Below are positions 15,429 to 24,622 of a DNA stretch of 64,000 nucleotides, one piece after another. The notes below the pieces were generated by a model. The model searched no databases and was not told the origin of the DNA. It saw nothing but the letters and a program-made list of their open reading frames with translations. Within the stretch, counting starts at the first letter, position 1; every line of letters starts with the position of its first letter. The DNA lies in the NCBI GenBank assembly GCA_964490875.1, contig CAZBEF010000002.1, forward strand, positions 62,001-126,000. The letters are read 5' to 3'. The translations under genes were made by a program, and so were the position numbers. Origin of the DNA: CAYYYG01 sp964490875 (GTDB lineage Bacteria > Patescibacteriota > Microgenomatia > UBA1406 > GWC2-37-13).

Positions 15429-17252
15429 TTACTTCATCAGATTGAGAAGTCCTACCTTAGCTTTTTCTGTTTCAGGGTCTAATCTAAGTGCTTCCGTTAA
15501 TGCCTGCTTCGCTTTTTCTTTATTACCCATTTTCAGATAAATTAATCCTAAATTAGTTATAAGAGTTGGGTTATTCGGAGAAATTGCTATGGCTTTCTGT
15601 ATAAATTGAAGGGATTTCTGACTATCGTTCATAAAATCATAGACCACGCTCATATTCTGATACGATTGCCATAAACTAGGATCAATTTTTACTGCTTCTT
15701 CGTACTCTTTTAATGCTTCCGGATATACTCCTGCCTCGGTATAAACGAGCCCTAAGTTATAGTGGGCATAGGCATTATTGGGACTTAGCTGGAGGGCCTT
15801 TTTGAATTCTAATTCAGACATCTGATAATTTTTATGCCGTCGGTGCATATCTCCGAGATTCATATGGGAGACTGGATCGTATACGGCTGTTTTTCCGGTA
15901 GCAATCCACAGACTATCTTCATTTCTCCAATCAAAATTGCGCATAATTGTACGAATACAATACGCGCCGATTACTACCATAAATATCAAGTAAACAGCTG
16001 TTTCATATTTCTTATTTTTAGTTATCAACCACAGAATATATCCGACAACAAAGAATATGCCGGCTGATCCTAAATATGCATAGCGCTCTGCCAATAACGA
16101 AGAAATTCCAAGCGGGGAAAGTGTAGGGAGAAGTGCAACAATAAAAAAGGCCAGACCAAAAAAGACAATCCGTTTTTTAAAAAATGTATATATCATTGCA
16201 GCCATATATCCAACGAATAGACTCAGCCGCATAATAAAGACAAACGTAGACATGATAAAGTCGGAGTGATAGATCGATAATTTGTCCGGCCATACCATAA
16301 GTTCTAAGTATGAGCTAATTGCGACCGGAATTTGCTGCAAGGGATTAAAATCTATTTCACTTCTGAATTGTTCATGCTGAACGCTTGCAATACGCGCTGG
16401 AATTCTCATTGCATAATGGGCGACCCATATGAAAGTTAGACCATAATAAGGAATTAACAACTTCCATGTTTTTTTTATGTCCGTAAAAACATATAAATAT
16501 ACGGTAAATAAAAGCGGCAGAACCATTGCTTTATCTGCAGATAAAAGGGCAATAATATTAAAGAAGATAGAAACTCCGTAATATGTTTTATTCTTTGTTC
16601 TGAGAAATAAAATTAAGGTTAAAAGAGAACTCAGCACAAAAAAACTCTGCTGAGGATATGTACCGCCTGAAATCCAAGAAACAGGCTCTGAAAGAATTGG
16701 GTGTATTGCAAATAAAGTACTGGTAATAAATGCCACCGGCACATTTAAACTGAGTGAAACGATAGTAAATAATAATATGGTAGTTCCCAGATGAAATAGT
16801 ATGTTCATAACGTGATACGGAAGCGGATTTTTGCCGAAGAGAGAATAAATAATAAAATAAAAAAGAGTACGCATGAAGACAAACGGATCATTAAAAATCT
16901 GCGAAGCATCGCCGATTGTTTTACTATCTTTAATAACCGGAACATCGTCTGATACAAATCCACCAAACAGAGAATTAAAATAAACAATTCCAATCAGAAC
17001 GGCAAAGAATACTAAGTACAGCCAGTTTTGCTTTATAAATTGCTTTATATGTACCGGTGCGTGGTGATTTTTTACGGAATTATCTTCTTCCTTTCGTTGA
17101 ATAAATTTCTTGTACTTGTCTTCTTTCCATTGATCTTTCAGATATTCGGTGATTTCTTTTTCAGGAAGCTTAAGGTGGGCTGCCAACTGCTGTAATGTAG
17201 ATTCACGCGCATGCTTTTTAATGTAGCGTTTATGTTCGTGATTAAGAGCCAT
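15429..17252 (-). CDS. Polytopic membrane protein with C-terminal TPRs (TMTC-like O-glycosyltransferase type)
   Basis: 607 residues. Residues 1-60: a charged cytoplasmic stretch with a helix-turn-helix-like TLQQLAAHLKLPEKEI. Then about ten transmembrane helices (75-440), the first loop carrying the FVSDDVPVI Asp pair expected of GT-C enzymes. Residues 455-607 hold four TPR units (HMNLGDMHRRHKNY, AHYNLGLVYTEAGVY, and so on). This is the layout of TMTC-type mannosyltransferases that glycosylate secreted proteins from a lipid-linked donor. Lipid donor and target are inferred. Confidence 0.75.
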   Translation of the reverse strand: MALNHEHKRYIKKHARESTLQQLAAHLKLPEKEITEYLKDQWKEDKYKKFIQRKEEDNSVKNHHAPVHIKQFIKQNWLYLVFFAVLIGIVYFNSLFGGFVSDDVPVIKDSKTIGDASQIFNDPFVFMRTLFYFIIYSLFGKNPLPYHVMNILFHLGTTILLFTIVSLSLNVPVAFITSTLFAIHPILSEPVSWISGGTYPQQSFFVLSSLLTLILFLRTKNKTYYGVSIFFNIIALLSADKAMVLPLLFTVYLYVFTDIKKTWKLLIPYYGLTFIWVAHYAMRIPARIASVQHEQFRSEIDFNPLQQIPVAISSYLELMVWPDKLSIYHSDFIMSTFVFIMRLSLFVGYMAAMIYTFFKKRIVFFGLAFFIVALLPTLSPLGISSLLAERYAYLGSAGIFFVVGYILWLITKNKKYETAVYLIFMVVIGAYCIRTIMRNFDWRNEDSLWIATGKTAVYDPVSHMNLGDMHRRHKNYQMSELEFKKALQLSPNNAYAHYNLGLVYTEAGVYPEALKEYEEAVKIDPSLWQSYQNMSVVYDFMNDSQKSLQFIQKAIAISPNNPTLITNLGLIYLKMGNKEKAKQALTEALRLDPETEKAKVGLLNLMK

Positions 17253-17258
17253 ATGTAC

Positions 17259-17264
17259 AGTATA
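17259..17264 (-). promoter_or_regulatory. -10 box TATACT of the TMTC-like gene
   Basis: Minus-strand TATACT ends 6 nt before the ATG at 17252. Confidence 0.5.
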
Positions 17265-17308
17265 TGAACAGTTAAGAATGGATTCAAGCTGTTAATGATC
17301 AGGCTGCG

Positions 17309-18208
17309 CTATTTTTTTAACTTACTAACTTTATAAATAACCAGTAAGAGTAACATGACACCGGCAATCTGGGTAAATGATAAAGTTTTGTGATAGTAAA
17401 AATAATCAATAAATATGGCGGATGCCGGCCATGCTAATTCACAAAGTGTAGCAACACGAGCTGGAGTTTTTTTAAGTCCATAATAATAAATAAGAAGAGC
17501 GACCAAACCTGTTGAAAGAGTAATGATGCCAAGCGAGATTAATTGTTCCTGTGATAATGTAAATAAAGCTCCTGATTGTCTGTTTGCAAATACAATAATA
17601 AGAGCAAATATCGGTGTTACAAAAAAGCGCAGCGCAGTGCCGGTTATAAACGACACTTTTTTTAGAAACATTTTACTGAATGCAGTAGACGATCCCCACA
17701 TAAAACCGGCGCCGATTGCCAAAAGTCCGGCCATTACGGTACCGCTTCCCGTCGCGAAATTTACTGTCAGATCTTTAAATGTAATCATGTAAGCGGAAAA
17801 AAGACCAAGCACCGCCCATAGAAGAAATTTTTTATCTATTTTTTCTTTCAGTAGAATTGCTGCTGCTGAAATTGCCCATATTGGCTGAAGCTGCTGAAGA
17901 AGGACGACCACTGAGAACTGAATATAATTAACTTTTCCAAGCGCTGCCGTATAAAATATTGTTCCTAAAGCGCCGGAGAATAATGAAACTATGATAACAG
18001 CTATCCATTCTTTTCTAGAAAGCTTTCGGATTTCAGAAAACCATTGTTTTATAAGGAATAACAAGATGACAGCGCCAAACAGATGTTCGTACATAACGAC
18101 AACTGCTGGCGGAAGAGCGTATAAACTACGGCGTAAAATGCCGTCAAAACTCCAAATAAGTGCTGCAAGAATTACAAACAATGGTCCGATCTGAATAATT
18201 TTTTTCAT
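17309..18208 (-). CDS. EamA/DMT-family transporter, possibly RibN-like
   Basis: 299 residues, ten hydrophobic helices arranged as two EamA repeats (about 5-140 and 155-295). The first begins LAALIWSFDGILRRSLYALPP and ends AILLKEKIDKKFLLWAVLGL; the second repeats AGFMWGSSTAFSKMF and DYFYYHKTLSFTQIAGVMLLL. The start codon overlaps the riboflavin kinase stop by 4 nt (ATGA), so the two are translationally coupled. RibN riboflavin transporters belong to this superfamily, which makes flavin uptake a reasonable but unproven guess. Other metabolites are possible. Confidence 0.85.
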   Translation of the reverse strand: MKKIIQIGPLFVILAALIWSFDGILRRSLYALPPAVVVMYEHLFGAVILLFLIKQWFSEIRKLSRKEWIAVIIVSLFSGALGTIFYTAALGKVNYIQFSVVVLLQQLQPIWAISAAAILLKEKIDKKFLLWAVLGLFSAYMITFKDLTVNFATGSGTVMAGLLAIGAGFMWGSSTAFSKMFLKKVSFITGTALRFFVTPIFALIIVFANRQSGALFTLSQEQLISLGIITLSTGLVALLIYYYGLKKTPARVATLCELAWPASAIFIDYFYYHKTLSFTQIAGVMLLLLVIYKVSKLKK

Positions 18209-18582
18209 AAGGATGATAATGCATTTCTAATTTCTATAACATCTTTTGCTATCTGCCGGCTCAACTCGGCAGGACTAGAAAAATTTCTAATTTCACGGAT
18301 AAACTGTTTTACATCTACTTCGATCTTGCGATCATCAATTTCAGGGAAGCTTTTATTATCTATATCCAGCAGATAAATTTCAAGACTCTTGTTTTCTTCA
18401 TTGAATACAGGGATCGGACCATAATGCATCGCACCTTTGAATATCTTTTGATCAATGTTGACAAGGACAGCATATACTCCATCCTTCAATTCAAACTTCT
18501 CAGGAATCTTTAGATTAATCGTCGGGAAACCAATTCCTTTTCCGCGTCCTTTACCGGTAATATGATAACTGGAGAATTGCAT
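18205..18582 (-). CDS. Stand-alone riboflavin kinase
   Basis: 125 residues from ATG 18582; longer frames (to 18663) overlap the divergent gene. It matches only the C-terminal kinase half of bacterial RibF: ITGKGRGKGIGFPTINLKI (substrate/ATP loop with the PTxN motif), KDGVYAVLVNI, YGPIPVFN, LEIYLLDID, VKQFIREIRNFSSPAELSRQIAKD. The FAD synthetase half is absent, so it should make FMN only. A TACAAT box ends 6 nt before the start. Confidence 0.85.
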   Translation of the reverse strand: MQFSSYHITGKGRGKGIGFPTINLKIPEKFELKDGVYAVLVNIDQKIFKGAMHYGPIPVFNEENKSLEIYLLDIDNKSFPEIDDRKIEVDVKQFIREIRNFSSPAELSRQIAKDVIEIRNALSSL

Positions 18583-18588
18583 GGACTT

Positions 18589-18594
18589 ATTGTA
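18589..18594 (-). promoter_or_regulatory. -10 box TACAAT of the riboflavin kinase gene
   Basis: Minus-strand TACAAT ends 6 nt before ATG 18582. Confidence 0.5.
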
Positions 18595-18605
18595 GTATAA
18601 AATGT

Positions 18606-18611
18606 TACAAT
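18606..18611 (+). promoter_or_regulatory. Extended -10 TGT-TACAAT at the head of the glycan locus
   Basis: TACAAT preceded by TGT, ending 7 nt before ATG 18619. This is the likely promoter for the long nucleotide-sugar operon. Confidence 0.55.
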
Positions 18612-18618
18612 TGCACGT

Positions 18619-19518
18619 ATGAATATTCTTATAACCGGTGCTTCCGGCCTGATTGGTTCTCATATAAAAGAATATTTACTTCAGCAGAATATCGGAGAAA
18701 TTCTCGCGCCTTCCAGCCAGGAACTAGATATTACCTCTCCCGATTCAGTCGACAGCTACTGTGTTTCAAATAATCCTGAAGTCATTATCCACTGCGCGGC
18801 ATATACCGATGTCAATGGCGGAGAATTACAGAGAAATGATACAAACGGAACTGCATGGAATAGTAATGTGAAAGGAACAGAGCATATTGCCCAGGCTGCG
18901 CAGACAAATAAAGCAGAATTCATTCATATCTCAACAGACATGGTCTTCACCGGTAGGAAAGATGATCCCGGCCCTTATCCGGAAAACCACCCAATCGAAA
19001 CCGATTCTTCTAAAGTTTCCTGGTATGGATGGACTAAGGCGGAAGCTGAACGAGTTATCGGCAAATATCTTCCTCAATCGGCAATTGTTCGGATTTCCAA
19101 CCCCACCAGAGCTAAGTTTGATAATAAACTTGATTATGTGAGAAAGATAATATCTGCGTATGATCAAAAAAAACCTATTAAACTGTTTAATGATCAGCAT
19201 CTTACTCTTACTTATGTAGATGAAGTTTCTGAAGCGATTTATGAAATTATTCAGAGAAAATCTCACGGAATTTTTCATGTCTCAAGCTCAAATGTCTTTA
19301 CTCCCTATGATCTTGCGGTGTATTTACTGGATAAAGCTCGCGGAGCCACAAACGTTGTCCAGCCAAGTTCAATCGAACAATTTTTAGCACAACCGGGCAA
19401 TAACGCCCGCTATCTTCAGTTTGGCGGACTAGATGTGCAGACAACAGAAGAGACGCTTGAGATGCAATTTCGCACCTGGCAGGAAATAATCGATTCATTA
19501 ATTGATGAAGGAATATGA
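18619..19518 (+). CDS. RmlD-like NAD(P)-dependent sugar dehydrogenase/reductase
   Basis: 299 residues, SDR fold. N-terminal ILITGASGLIGSH, LDITSPDSVDSY, VIIHCAAYTDVNGGE, FIHISTDMVFTG and the catalytic YGWTK (Tyr/Lys) near residue 137. This order is that of dTDP-4-dehydrorhamnose reductases, which reduce a 4-keto sugar. RmlA, RmlB and RmlC homologues are not in the window, so the substrate may differ. The stop overlaps the next start (ATGA). Confidence 0.85.
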   Translation: MNILITGASGLIGSHIKEYLLQQNIGEILAPSSQELDITSPDSVDSYCVSNNPEVIIHCAAYTDVNGGELQRNDTNGTAWNSNVKGTEHIAQAAQTNKAEFIHISTDMVFTGRKDDPGPYPENHPIETDSSKVSWYGWTKAEAERVIGKYLPQSAIVRISNPTRAKFDNKLDYVRKIISAYDQKKPIKLFNDQHLTLTYVDEVSEAIYEIIQRKSHGIFHVSSSNVFTPYDLAVYLLDKARGATNVVQPSSIEQFLAQPGNNARYLQFGGLDVQTTEETLEMQFRTWQEIIDSLIDEGI

Positions 19519-20414
19519 TAATATACGCCACCGAAAAAAACGAAACTCATAAATCGGGGATTGACATTCTCAAAAAAAATGGCCACACGGTTATTTTCGA
19601 TCTTAAAAAAAATAAACCTGCCGATGTTGACGTTTTGTTTATAAGGACATATACAAATGCTACGAAAGAATATCTTTCTCAATTTACAAACTTGAAATAT
19701 ATTCTGCGGGTGGGAGTTGGGCTGGATAATGTAGATTTGGATGATTGCAAACGGCGGAAAATAACGGTGATCAATGCGCCGGGATCCAATGCAAACGCAG
19801 TAGCCGAGTATGTAATTGGGGTTGCTATTATGGGACTTCGAAGTATTCCATTTCAGACAAATAGATTGCATGAAAAAGAATGGCGTGATAAAACACATAT
19901 TGGTTCTGAGATAAAAAATAAGGTTATCGGCATTGTTGGATGTGGAGCAATCGGCAGACTAATTGCCAAAAAGCTACAACATTTTGAGGTGAAAAATATA
20001 TTGGGATATGATCCGTATTTAACCGAAGAGCAGATGAAAGCAGCATACATTCAAAAAACAGAAATAGGAGGACTGATAAAAAATTCGGACATCATTACGC
20101 TGCATATGCCGCTTACGCCGGAAACAAAGAATATGATTTCTAAAAAAACATTCAGCCAAATGAAAAAAAATACCGTTCTGATCAATGCCGCACGGGGAGG
20201 AATCATAAACGAAATTGATCTAGTCGAGGCACTTAAATCTAAAAAGATAAAAGCTGCCGCACTTGACGTATTCGAAAATGAACCAAATGTACGAAAGGAA
20301 TTACTTGAACTCGATAATCTGATATGCACTCCTCATATTGCCGGATTTACCCAAGAAGCCGATGAAGAAATGGCTCGTATGCCGGCGCGTAAATTTCTTG
20401 AAATGATACAATAA
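19515..20414 (+). CDS. D-2-hydroxyacid dehydrogenase, SerA-like
   Basis: 299 residues. NAD-binding GIVGCGAIGRLIAKKL near residue 138, LRVGVGLDNVDLDDC before it, NAARGGIINEIDL (catalytic-domain Arg region), and the general-base His in CTPHIAGFT. Typical of the phosphoglycerate dehydrogenase family without the ACT domain. Inside a sugar operon it may reduce a keto acid or act on a nonulosonate/precursor rather than serve serine synthesis. This is inference from position. 4-nt overlap with the gene before it, 5 nt gap to the next. Confidence 0.85.
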   Translation: MIIYATEKNETHKSGIDILKKNGHTVIFDLKKNKPADVDVLFIRTYTNATKEYLSQFTNLKYILRVGVGLDNVDLDDCKRRKITVINAPGSNANAVAEYVIGVAIMGLRSIPFQTNRLHEKEWRDKTHIGSEIKNKVIGIVGCGAIGRLIAKKLQHFEVKNILGYDPYLTEEQMKAAYIQKTEIGGLIKNSDIITLHMPLTPETKNMISKKTFSQMKKNTVLINAARGGIINEIDLVEALKSKKIKAAALDVFENEPNVRKELLELDNLICTPHIAGFTQEADEEMARMPARKFLEMIQ

Positions 20415-20419
20415 CAGAT

Positions 20420-21469
20420 ATGAAAAAAGCACTCATCACCGGATCTGCCGGACTTATTGGTTCTGAATCAGTAAAGTTCTTCACCAAAAAAGGATACGAT
20501 ATTGTCGGGGTGGATAATAATATGCGGGCTTATTTTTTTGGAAAAGAAGCAAGTACCGAATGGAACAGAAAACAGTTGGAGAAGACAATCAAAAACTACC
20601 AGCATGTTGCCGCCGATATTCGTGACAATGATGCAATTGAAAAAATATTTAAACAGCACAAATTCGATATTATAATCCACACCGCAGCACAGCCCTCGCA
20701 TGATTGGGCGGCAAAAGAGCCGCTAACAGACTTTGGTGTAAATGCGACAGGAACGCTGGTGATGCTTGAAAATTACCGAAAATATTCTCCGGAAGCAACT
20801 TTCATCTTTACTTCGACAAATAAAGTCTATGGTGACCGGCCGAATGAACTGCCGCTTATCGAGAAAGAGAAGAGATATGAGCTGTCAAAAACGCATTCAT
20901 TTTATAAAGGTATAGATGAATCCATGAGTATAGATAATACAAAACATAGTGTGTTTGGCGCTTCTAAAGTGGCTGCCGATGTAATGGTTCAGGAATATGG
21001 AAAGTATTTTGGGCTGAATACCGGTATTTTTCGGGGTGGATGTTTAACGGGTCCAAACCATTCGGGCACACAGCTTCATGGATTTTTGGCTTACCTTATA
21101 AAATGTATTGCCACCGGTAAAAAATATACTATTTTTGGGTATAAAGGCAAACAAGTACGTGACAATATTCATTCATTTGATCTGGTAAATATGTTTTGGC
21201 ATTTTCACCAGAAGCCAAGACAAGGAGAAGTCTATAATGCGGGCGGCGGCAGACATTCCAATATTTCCATGCTTGAGGCGATCGAGAAAACAGAAAAAAT
21301 TCTCAGGAAAAAAGCAATTTATGAATATAAAGAGACGAATAGAATCGGCGATCATATATGGTATATTTCTGACGTTTCTAAATTCAAAAAACATTACCCA
21401 ACTTGGGACTATACGTACGACATAGACGCGATTATTAAAGAAATCTGCAGCAGCGGCCATTTTGAATGA
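20420..21469 (+). CDS. NAD-dependent SDR epimerase, CDP-tyvelose (paratose) 2-epimerase-like (first of pair)
   Basis: 349 residues. ALITGSAGLIGSESVKFF, then YDIVGVDNNMRAYFFGKEAS, a stretch I associate with CDP-paratose 2-epimerases; ATFIFTSTNKVYG replaces the common SS(T/S) strand; FGASKVAADVMVQEYG follows with Lys but Phe in place of the catalytic Tyr of YxxxK, so the Tyr may come from elsewhere. IFRGGCLTGPNHSGTQLHGF and DNIHSFDLVNMF are typical for that group. The next gene is a paralogue. Exact sugar unknown. Confidence 0.75.
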   Translation: MKKALITGSAGLIGSESVKFFTKKGYDIVGVDNNMRAYFFGKEASTEWNRKQLEKTIKNYQHVAADIRDNDAIEKIFKQHKFDIIIHTAAQPSHDWAAKEPLTDFGVNATGTLVMLENYRKYSPEATFIFTSTNKVYGDRPNELPLIEKEKRYELSKTHSFYKGIDESMSIDNTKHSVFGASKVAADVMVQEYGKYFGLNTGIFRGGCLTGPNHSGTQLHGFLAYLIKCIATGKKYTIFGYKGKQVRDNIHSFDLVNMFWHFHQKPRQGEVYNAGGGRHSNISMLEAIEKTEKILRKKAIYEYKETNRIGDHIWYISDVSKFKKHYPTWDYTYDIDAIIKEICSSGHFE

Positions 21470-22545
21470 ATATGAACTACAAAAACATATTAATCACCGG
21501 CGGTGCTGGATTTGTAGGGTCAAACACAGCAATAAAACTTAAAGAACACTTCGAAAATGTTCATATTATCGTTCTTGATAATCTCAAAAGAAGAGGCTCG
21601 GAGCTTAACATTCCACGTCTAAAATCGAAAGGAATCGAATTTGTTCACGGAGATATTCGCAATAAAGAGGACTTACAATTTCAAAAAAATATCGACCTGA
21701 TAATAGAATGTTCTGCAGAACCATCTGTTTTAGCCGGTGTGTACGATTCGCCAGAATATGTAATTAACACCAATTTAGTTGGAACATTAAATTGTCTCGA
21801 GACCGCACGAATTCATAAAGCAGATGTGATTTTTCTTTCGACAAGCAGAGTATATCCGATGAAAGAACTCAATTCTCTTGAATTTAAAGAAGACAAAACG
21901 CGCTTCACTTTATTAAAAAAACAGAAGACAGTTGGAGCTTCTGAAAAAGGAATTAATGAAAATTTTCCGTTAGGAAAAACACGATCTTTATACGGCGCAT
22001 CCAAACTCGCTTCTGAATTTATTCTTCAGGAATATATAGAAACATATAAAATCCGCGGGATTATAAACCGCTGCGGTGTAATAACTGGCCCGTGGCAGAT
22101 GGGGAAAATAGATCAGGGTGTTATTGTACTGTGGATTGCCCGGCATATTTGGAAGAATAAACCGTTGTCGTATATAGGCTACGGTGGTGAAGGAAAACAA
22201 GTCCGCGATTTTATTCATATTGATGATCTTTTTGATGTTTTAATACTACAGCTTAAAAATTTTGATTCATTTAATTCTGAAGTTTATAATATTGGTGGCG
22301 GAATAGAGAATAGCTTGTCACTACAGGAAATGACAACTTTATGCGAAAAAATTACAGGAAATAAAATTGAAATAAAAAAAGAAAAAAATGACCGCCCGAA
22401 TGATATTCGTATATATATTTCCGATTCGACTAAGTTTCAAAAAAAGACAGGTTGGAAGTGTAAAAAAAATGCCAAGCAGACGTTTACAGATATTTATGAA
22501 TGGATTGTGGAAAATAAAAATCTGCTTGAACCTATTTTAAACTAA
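21466..22545 (+). CDS. NAD-dependent SDR epimerase, CDP-tyvelose-epimerase-like (second of pair)
   Basis: 359 residues, start overlaps the previous stop (ATGA). ILITGGAGFVGSNTAIKL, IIVLDNLKRRGSELNIPRL (distinctive of the paratose/tyvelose epimerase group), FVHGDIRNKEDL, DVIFLSTSRVYP and YGASKLASEFILQEY with the Tyr/Lys pair. INRCGVITGPWQMGKIDQGV follows. Together with the gene before it, a two-enzyme conversion of one nucleotide sugar is likely; the direction cannot be told. Confidence 0.8.
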   Translation: MNMNYKNILITGGAGFVGSNTAIKLKEHFENVHIIVLDNLKRRGSELNIPRLKSKGIEFVHGDIRNKEDLQFQKNIDLIIECSAEPSVLAGVYDSPEYVINTNLVGTLNCLETARIHKADVIFLSTSRVYPMKELNSLEFKEDKTRFTLLKKQKTVGASEKGINENFPLGKTRSLYGASKLASEFILQEYIETYKIRGIINRCGVITGPWQMGKIDQGVIVLWIARHIWKNKPLSYIGYGGEGKQVRDFIHIDDLFDVLILQLKNFDSFNSEVYNIGGGIENSLSLQEMTTLCEKITGNKIEIKKEKNDRPNDIRIYISDSTKFQKKTGWKCKKNAKQTFTDIYEWIVENKNLLEPILN

Positions 22546-22580
22546 TAAGTGGTTGAACTATAGGTACTTTTCTGCTATAA

Positions 22581-23678
22581 ATGGCTAGTGTGATTACCAT
22601 CTCAAAACCCATGATAGGAAAACAAGAAGAAAAAGCCGTGCTAAAAGTACTCCGATCCGGCATGCTAGCAACTGGCCCAAAAACAAAAGAATTTGAAGAA
22701 CAATTTGCTCTTCTATGTGGTGCAAAATTCGCAGTGGCGGTTAATAACGGCACTTCTGCACTACACACGGCGGTACAAACGGCTATTTCTCCCGGCGATG
22801 AAGTAATTATTCCTCCGTTTACATTTGTCGCAACAGCAAACGCCGTACTTATGTCAGGAGGAATTCCTGTTTTTGCAGATATTGATGAAAAAACTTACAA
22901 TATTGATCCCCAGCAAATAGAAATAGCCATAACTAAAAAAACTAAAGCAATAATGCCGGTCAATTTATACGGACAGGCAGCAGATTATGGGGCAATAAAT
23001 AAAATTGCCAAAAAACACAAACTAATTGTTATCGAAGATGCCGCCCAATCGGTGAATGCAAAACAAAAAAATAAAACAAGCGGCAATTTAGCCGATATGG
23101 CGTGCTTCTCACTCTATGCCACAAAAAATATTATGTCTGGTGAAGGAGGAATTGTCACGACCAATAGTAAGGATTTTTATGAAAAAATGATGGAGTTTAG
23201 AAATCACGGGCAGCCTTTGGGGAAGCGGTATGAATATGTCGGGCTGGGCTACAACTACCGCATACCAGATGTCCTTTCTGCCATCGCAGTAGAACAATTA
23301 AAAAGAATTGATAGTATTACAAAAAAAAGACAAGCTATCGCACAATTATATAACCAAGCTTTTGCCGATATCAAAGGACTGGTTACACCGTATGTAGAAA
23401 AAAACAACACTCATGTATATCACCAATATACGCTGCGGTTGAATAAAGACTTCCCCATGAATCGGGATGAATTGAGAAAATATCTTGAAAAAAATGGCAT
23501 ACAATCCAATGTATATTATCCAATTCCATTATATGAAGTTGATCATTTAAAAGTCGATAAAAAAAATTTTCCCGTCACAGAAAGAGTAGTGAAAGAAGTT
23601 CTTTCTATACCCGTTCATCCTCAGCTTACTAAAAAAGAAATACAACATATCATAAAAACTATTCAAAATATCAAATGA
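22581..23678 (+). CDS. DegT/DnrJ/EryC1/StrS sugar aminotransferase
   Basis: 365 residues, PLP-dependent. Seen: ISKPMIGKQEEKAVLKVLRSG at the start, NNGTSALHTAV (phosphate-cup), VIIPPFTFVATANAVL, VIEDAAQSVNA with the PLP-ring Asp and Gln, and a CFSLYATKNI strand where the PLP Lys (ATKN) sits. Later YNYRIPDVLSAI and THVYHQYTLRL are family marks. It turns a keto sugar nucleotide into an amino sugar with Glu as donor. With the following Gfo/Idh enzyme it resembles the WbpE/WbpB pair for 3-amino uronic acids. Confidence 0.92.
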   Translation: MASVITISKPMIGKQEEKAVLKVLRSGMLATGPKTKEFEEQFALLCGAKFAVAVNNGTSALHTAVQTAISPGDEVIIPPFTFVATANAVLMSGGIPVFADIDEKTYNIDPQQIEIAITKKTKAIMPVNLYGQAADYGAINKIAKKHKLIVIEDAAQSVNAKQKNKTSGNLADMACFSLYATKNIMSGEGGIVTTNSKDFYEKMMEFRNHGQPLGKRYEYVGLGYNYRIPDVLSAIAVEQLKRIDSITKKRQAIAQLYNQAFADIKGLVTPYVEKNNTHVYHQYTLRLNKDFPMNRDELRKYLEKNGIQSNVYYPIPLYEVDHLKVDKKNFPVTERVVKEVLSIPVHPQLTKKEIQHIIKTIQNIK

Positions 23679-24622
23679 GACGAAAAATAAAAACAGCGGT
23701 AATAGGCACGGGGAACATGGGTAAAAATCATATTCGTGTCTATTCTGAAATCTCGGATCTTGTAGCTATCGCCGACATTCGCACCGACATTGGTGAACCT
23801 CTTGCAAAAAAATATCATACAAAATTTTATACAGACTACCGCAAAATGTTGGATCGTGAAAAGCCGGATGCTGTTTCTATAGTTGTGCCTACTCAATTTC
23901 ATAAAGAAGTAGCGGTAGAATGTTTGAATAGAAAAATCGCGACTTTGGTAGAAAAACCAATTGCCCATACCATAGAAGATGCCGAAGCGATTTTAGAATC
24001 ATCACAAAAAAACAGAACAACACTGATGGTTGGACATATAGAACGCTTTAATCCAGCGATATTAAAACTAAAAAACATGATTAACAAAGGAAAAATAGGA
24101 AGAATAATCAGTATGTTGGCAATCCGTGTCGGCATATCGTTTCCAGCTGCAAAAAATAATGATGTTGTAGTAGATTTGGCAGTACATGATATTGATATAT
24201 TTAATTTTCTACTCGATTCTCTGCCGATAAATAAAAATTCAATTAAACACAAGTTATTTAAACATAACATTTGGGATTCTGCCTCTATTCTTCTTGAATA
24301 CAAAAATGCTGCTTGCACTATTGTTACTAACTGGATAACACCCGTTAAAATGAGGAAACTATATGTGACAGGAACTGATGGCTTTGCCGAGCTCGACTAT
24401 ATAAGTCAAAAAATTATTCTCCACGGCAAACACATGAAGAAAAAGCAGGAAGGCGATTTTTATGAATTTCTATCTATGTATCAACAGCCTAAAAAAGAAG
24501 TTTTTATATCGCGAAAAGAACCCTTAAAAGAAGAATTGGCTTTTTTCTTGAATTCGGCATCATATAATGTAAAAGTAGACACAAGTTTTGCATTAGATGC
24601 CATAAAAATTATATTAACATGA
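23675..24622 (+). CDS. Gfo/Idh/MocA-family sugar oxidoreductase (WbpB/WlbA-like candidate)
   Basis: 315 residues, 4-nt overlap with the aminotransferase. Rossmann TAVIGTGNMGKNHIRVYSEI, DAVSIVVPTQFHKEVAVECLNRK, and the family EKPI motif (TLVEKPIAHT, catalytic Lys) near residue 94, then VGHIERFNPAI and VDLAVHDIDIFNFLL (His/Asp). This matches UDP-GlcNAcA 3-dehydrogenase-type enzymes. Tight coupling to an aminotransferase and a downstream UDP-HexNAc dehydrogenase supports a 3-amino uronic acid route. Confidence 0.88.
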   Translation: MRRKIKTAVIGTGNMGKNHIRVYSEISDLVAIADIRTDIGEPLAKKYHTKFYTDYRKMLDREKPDAVSIVVPTQFHKEVAVECLNRKIATLVEKPIAHTIEDAEAILESSQKNRTTLMVGHIERFNPAILKLKNMINKGKIGRIISMLAIRVGISFPAAKNNDVVVDLAVHDIDIFNFLLDSLPINKNSIKHKLFKHNIWDSASILLEYKNAACTIVTNWITPVKMRKLYVTGTDGFAELDYISQKIILHGKHMKKKQEGDFYEFLSMYQQPKKEVFISRKEPLKEELAFFLNSASYNVKVDTSFALDAIKIILT

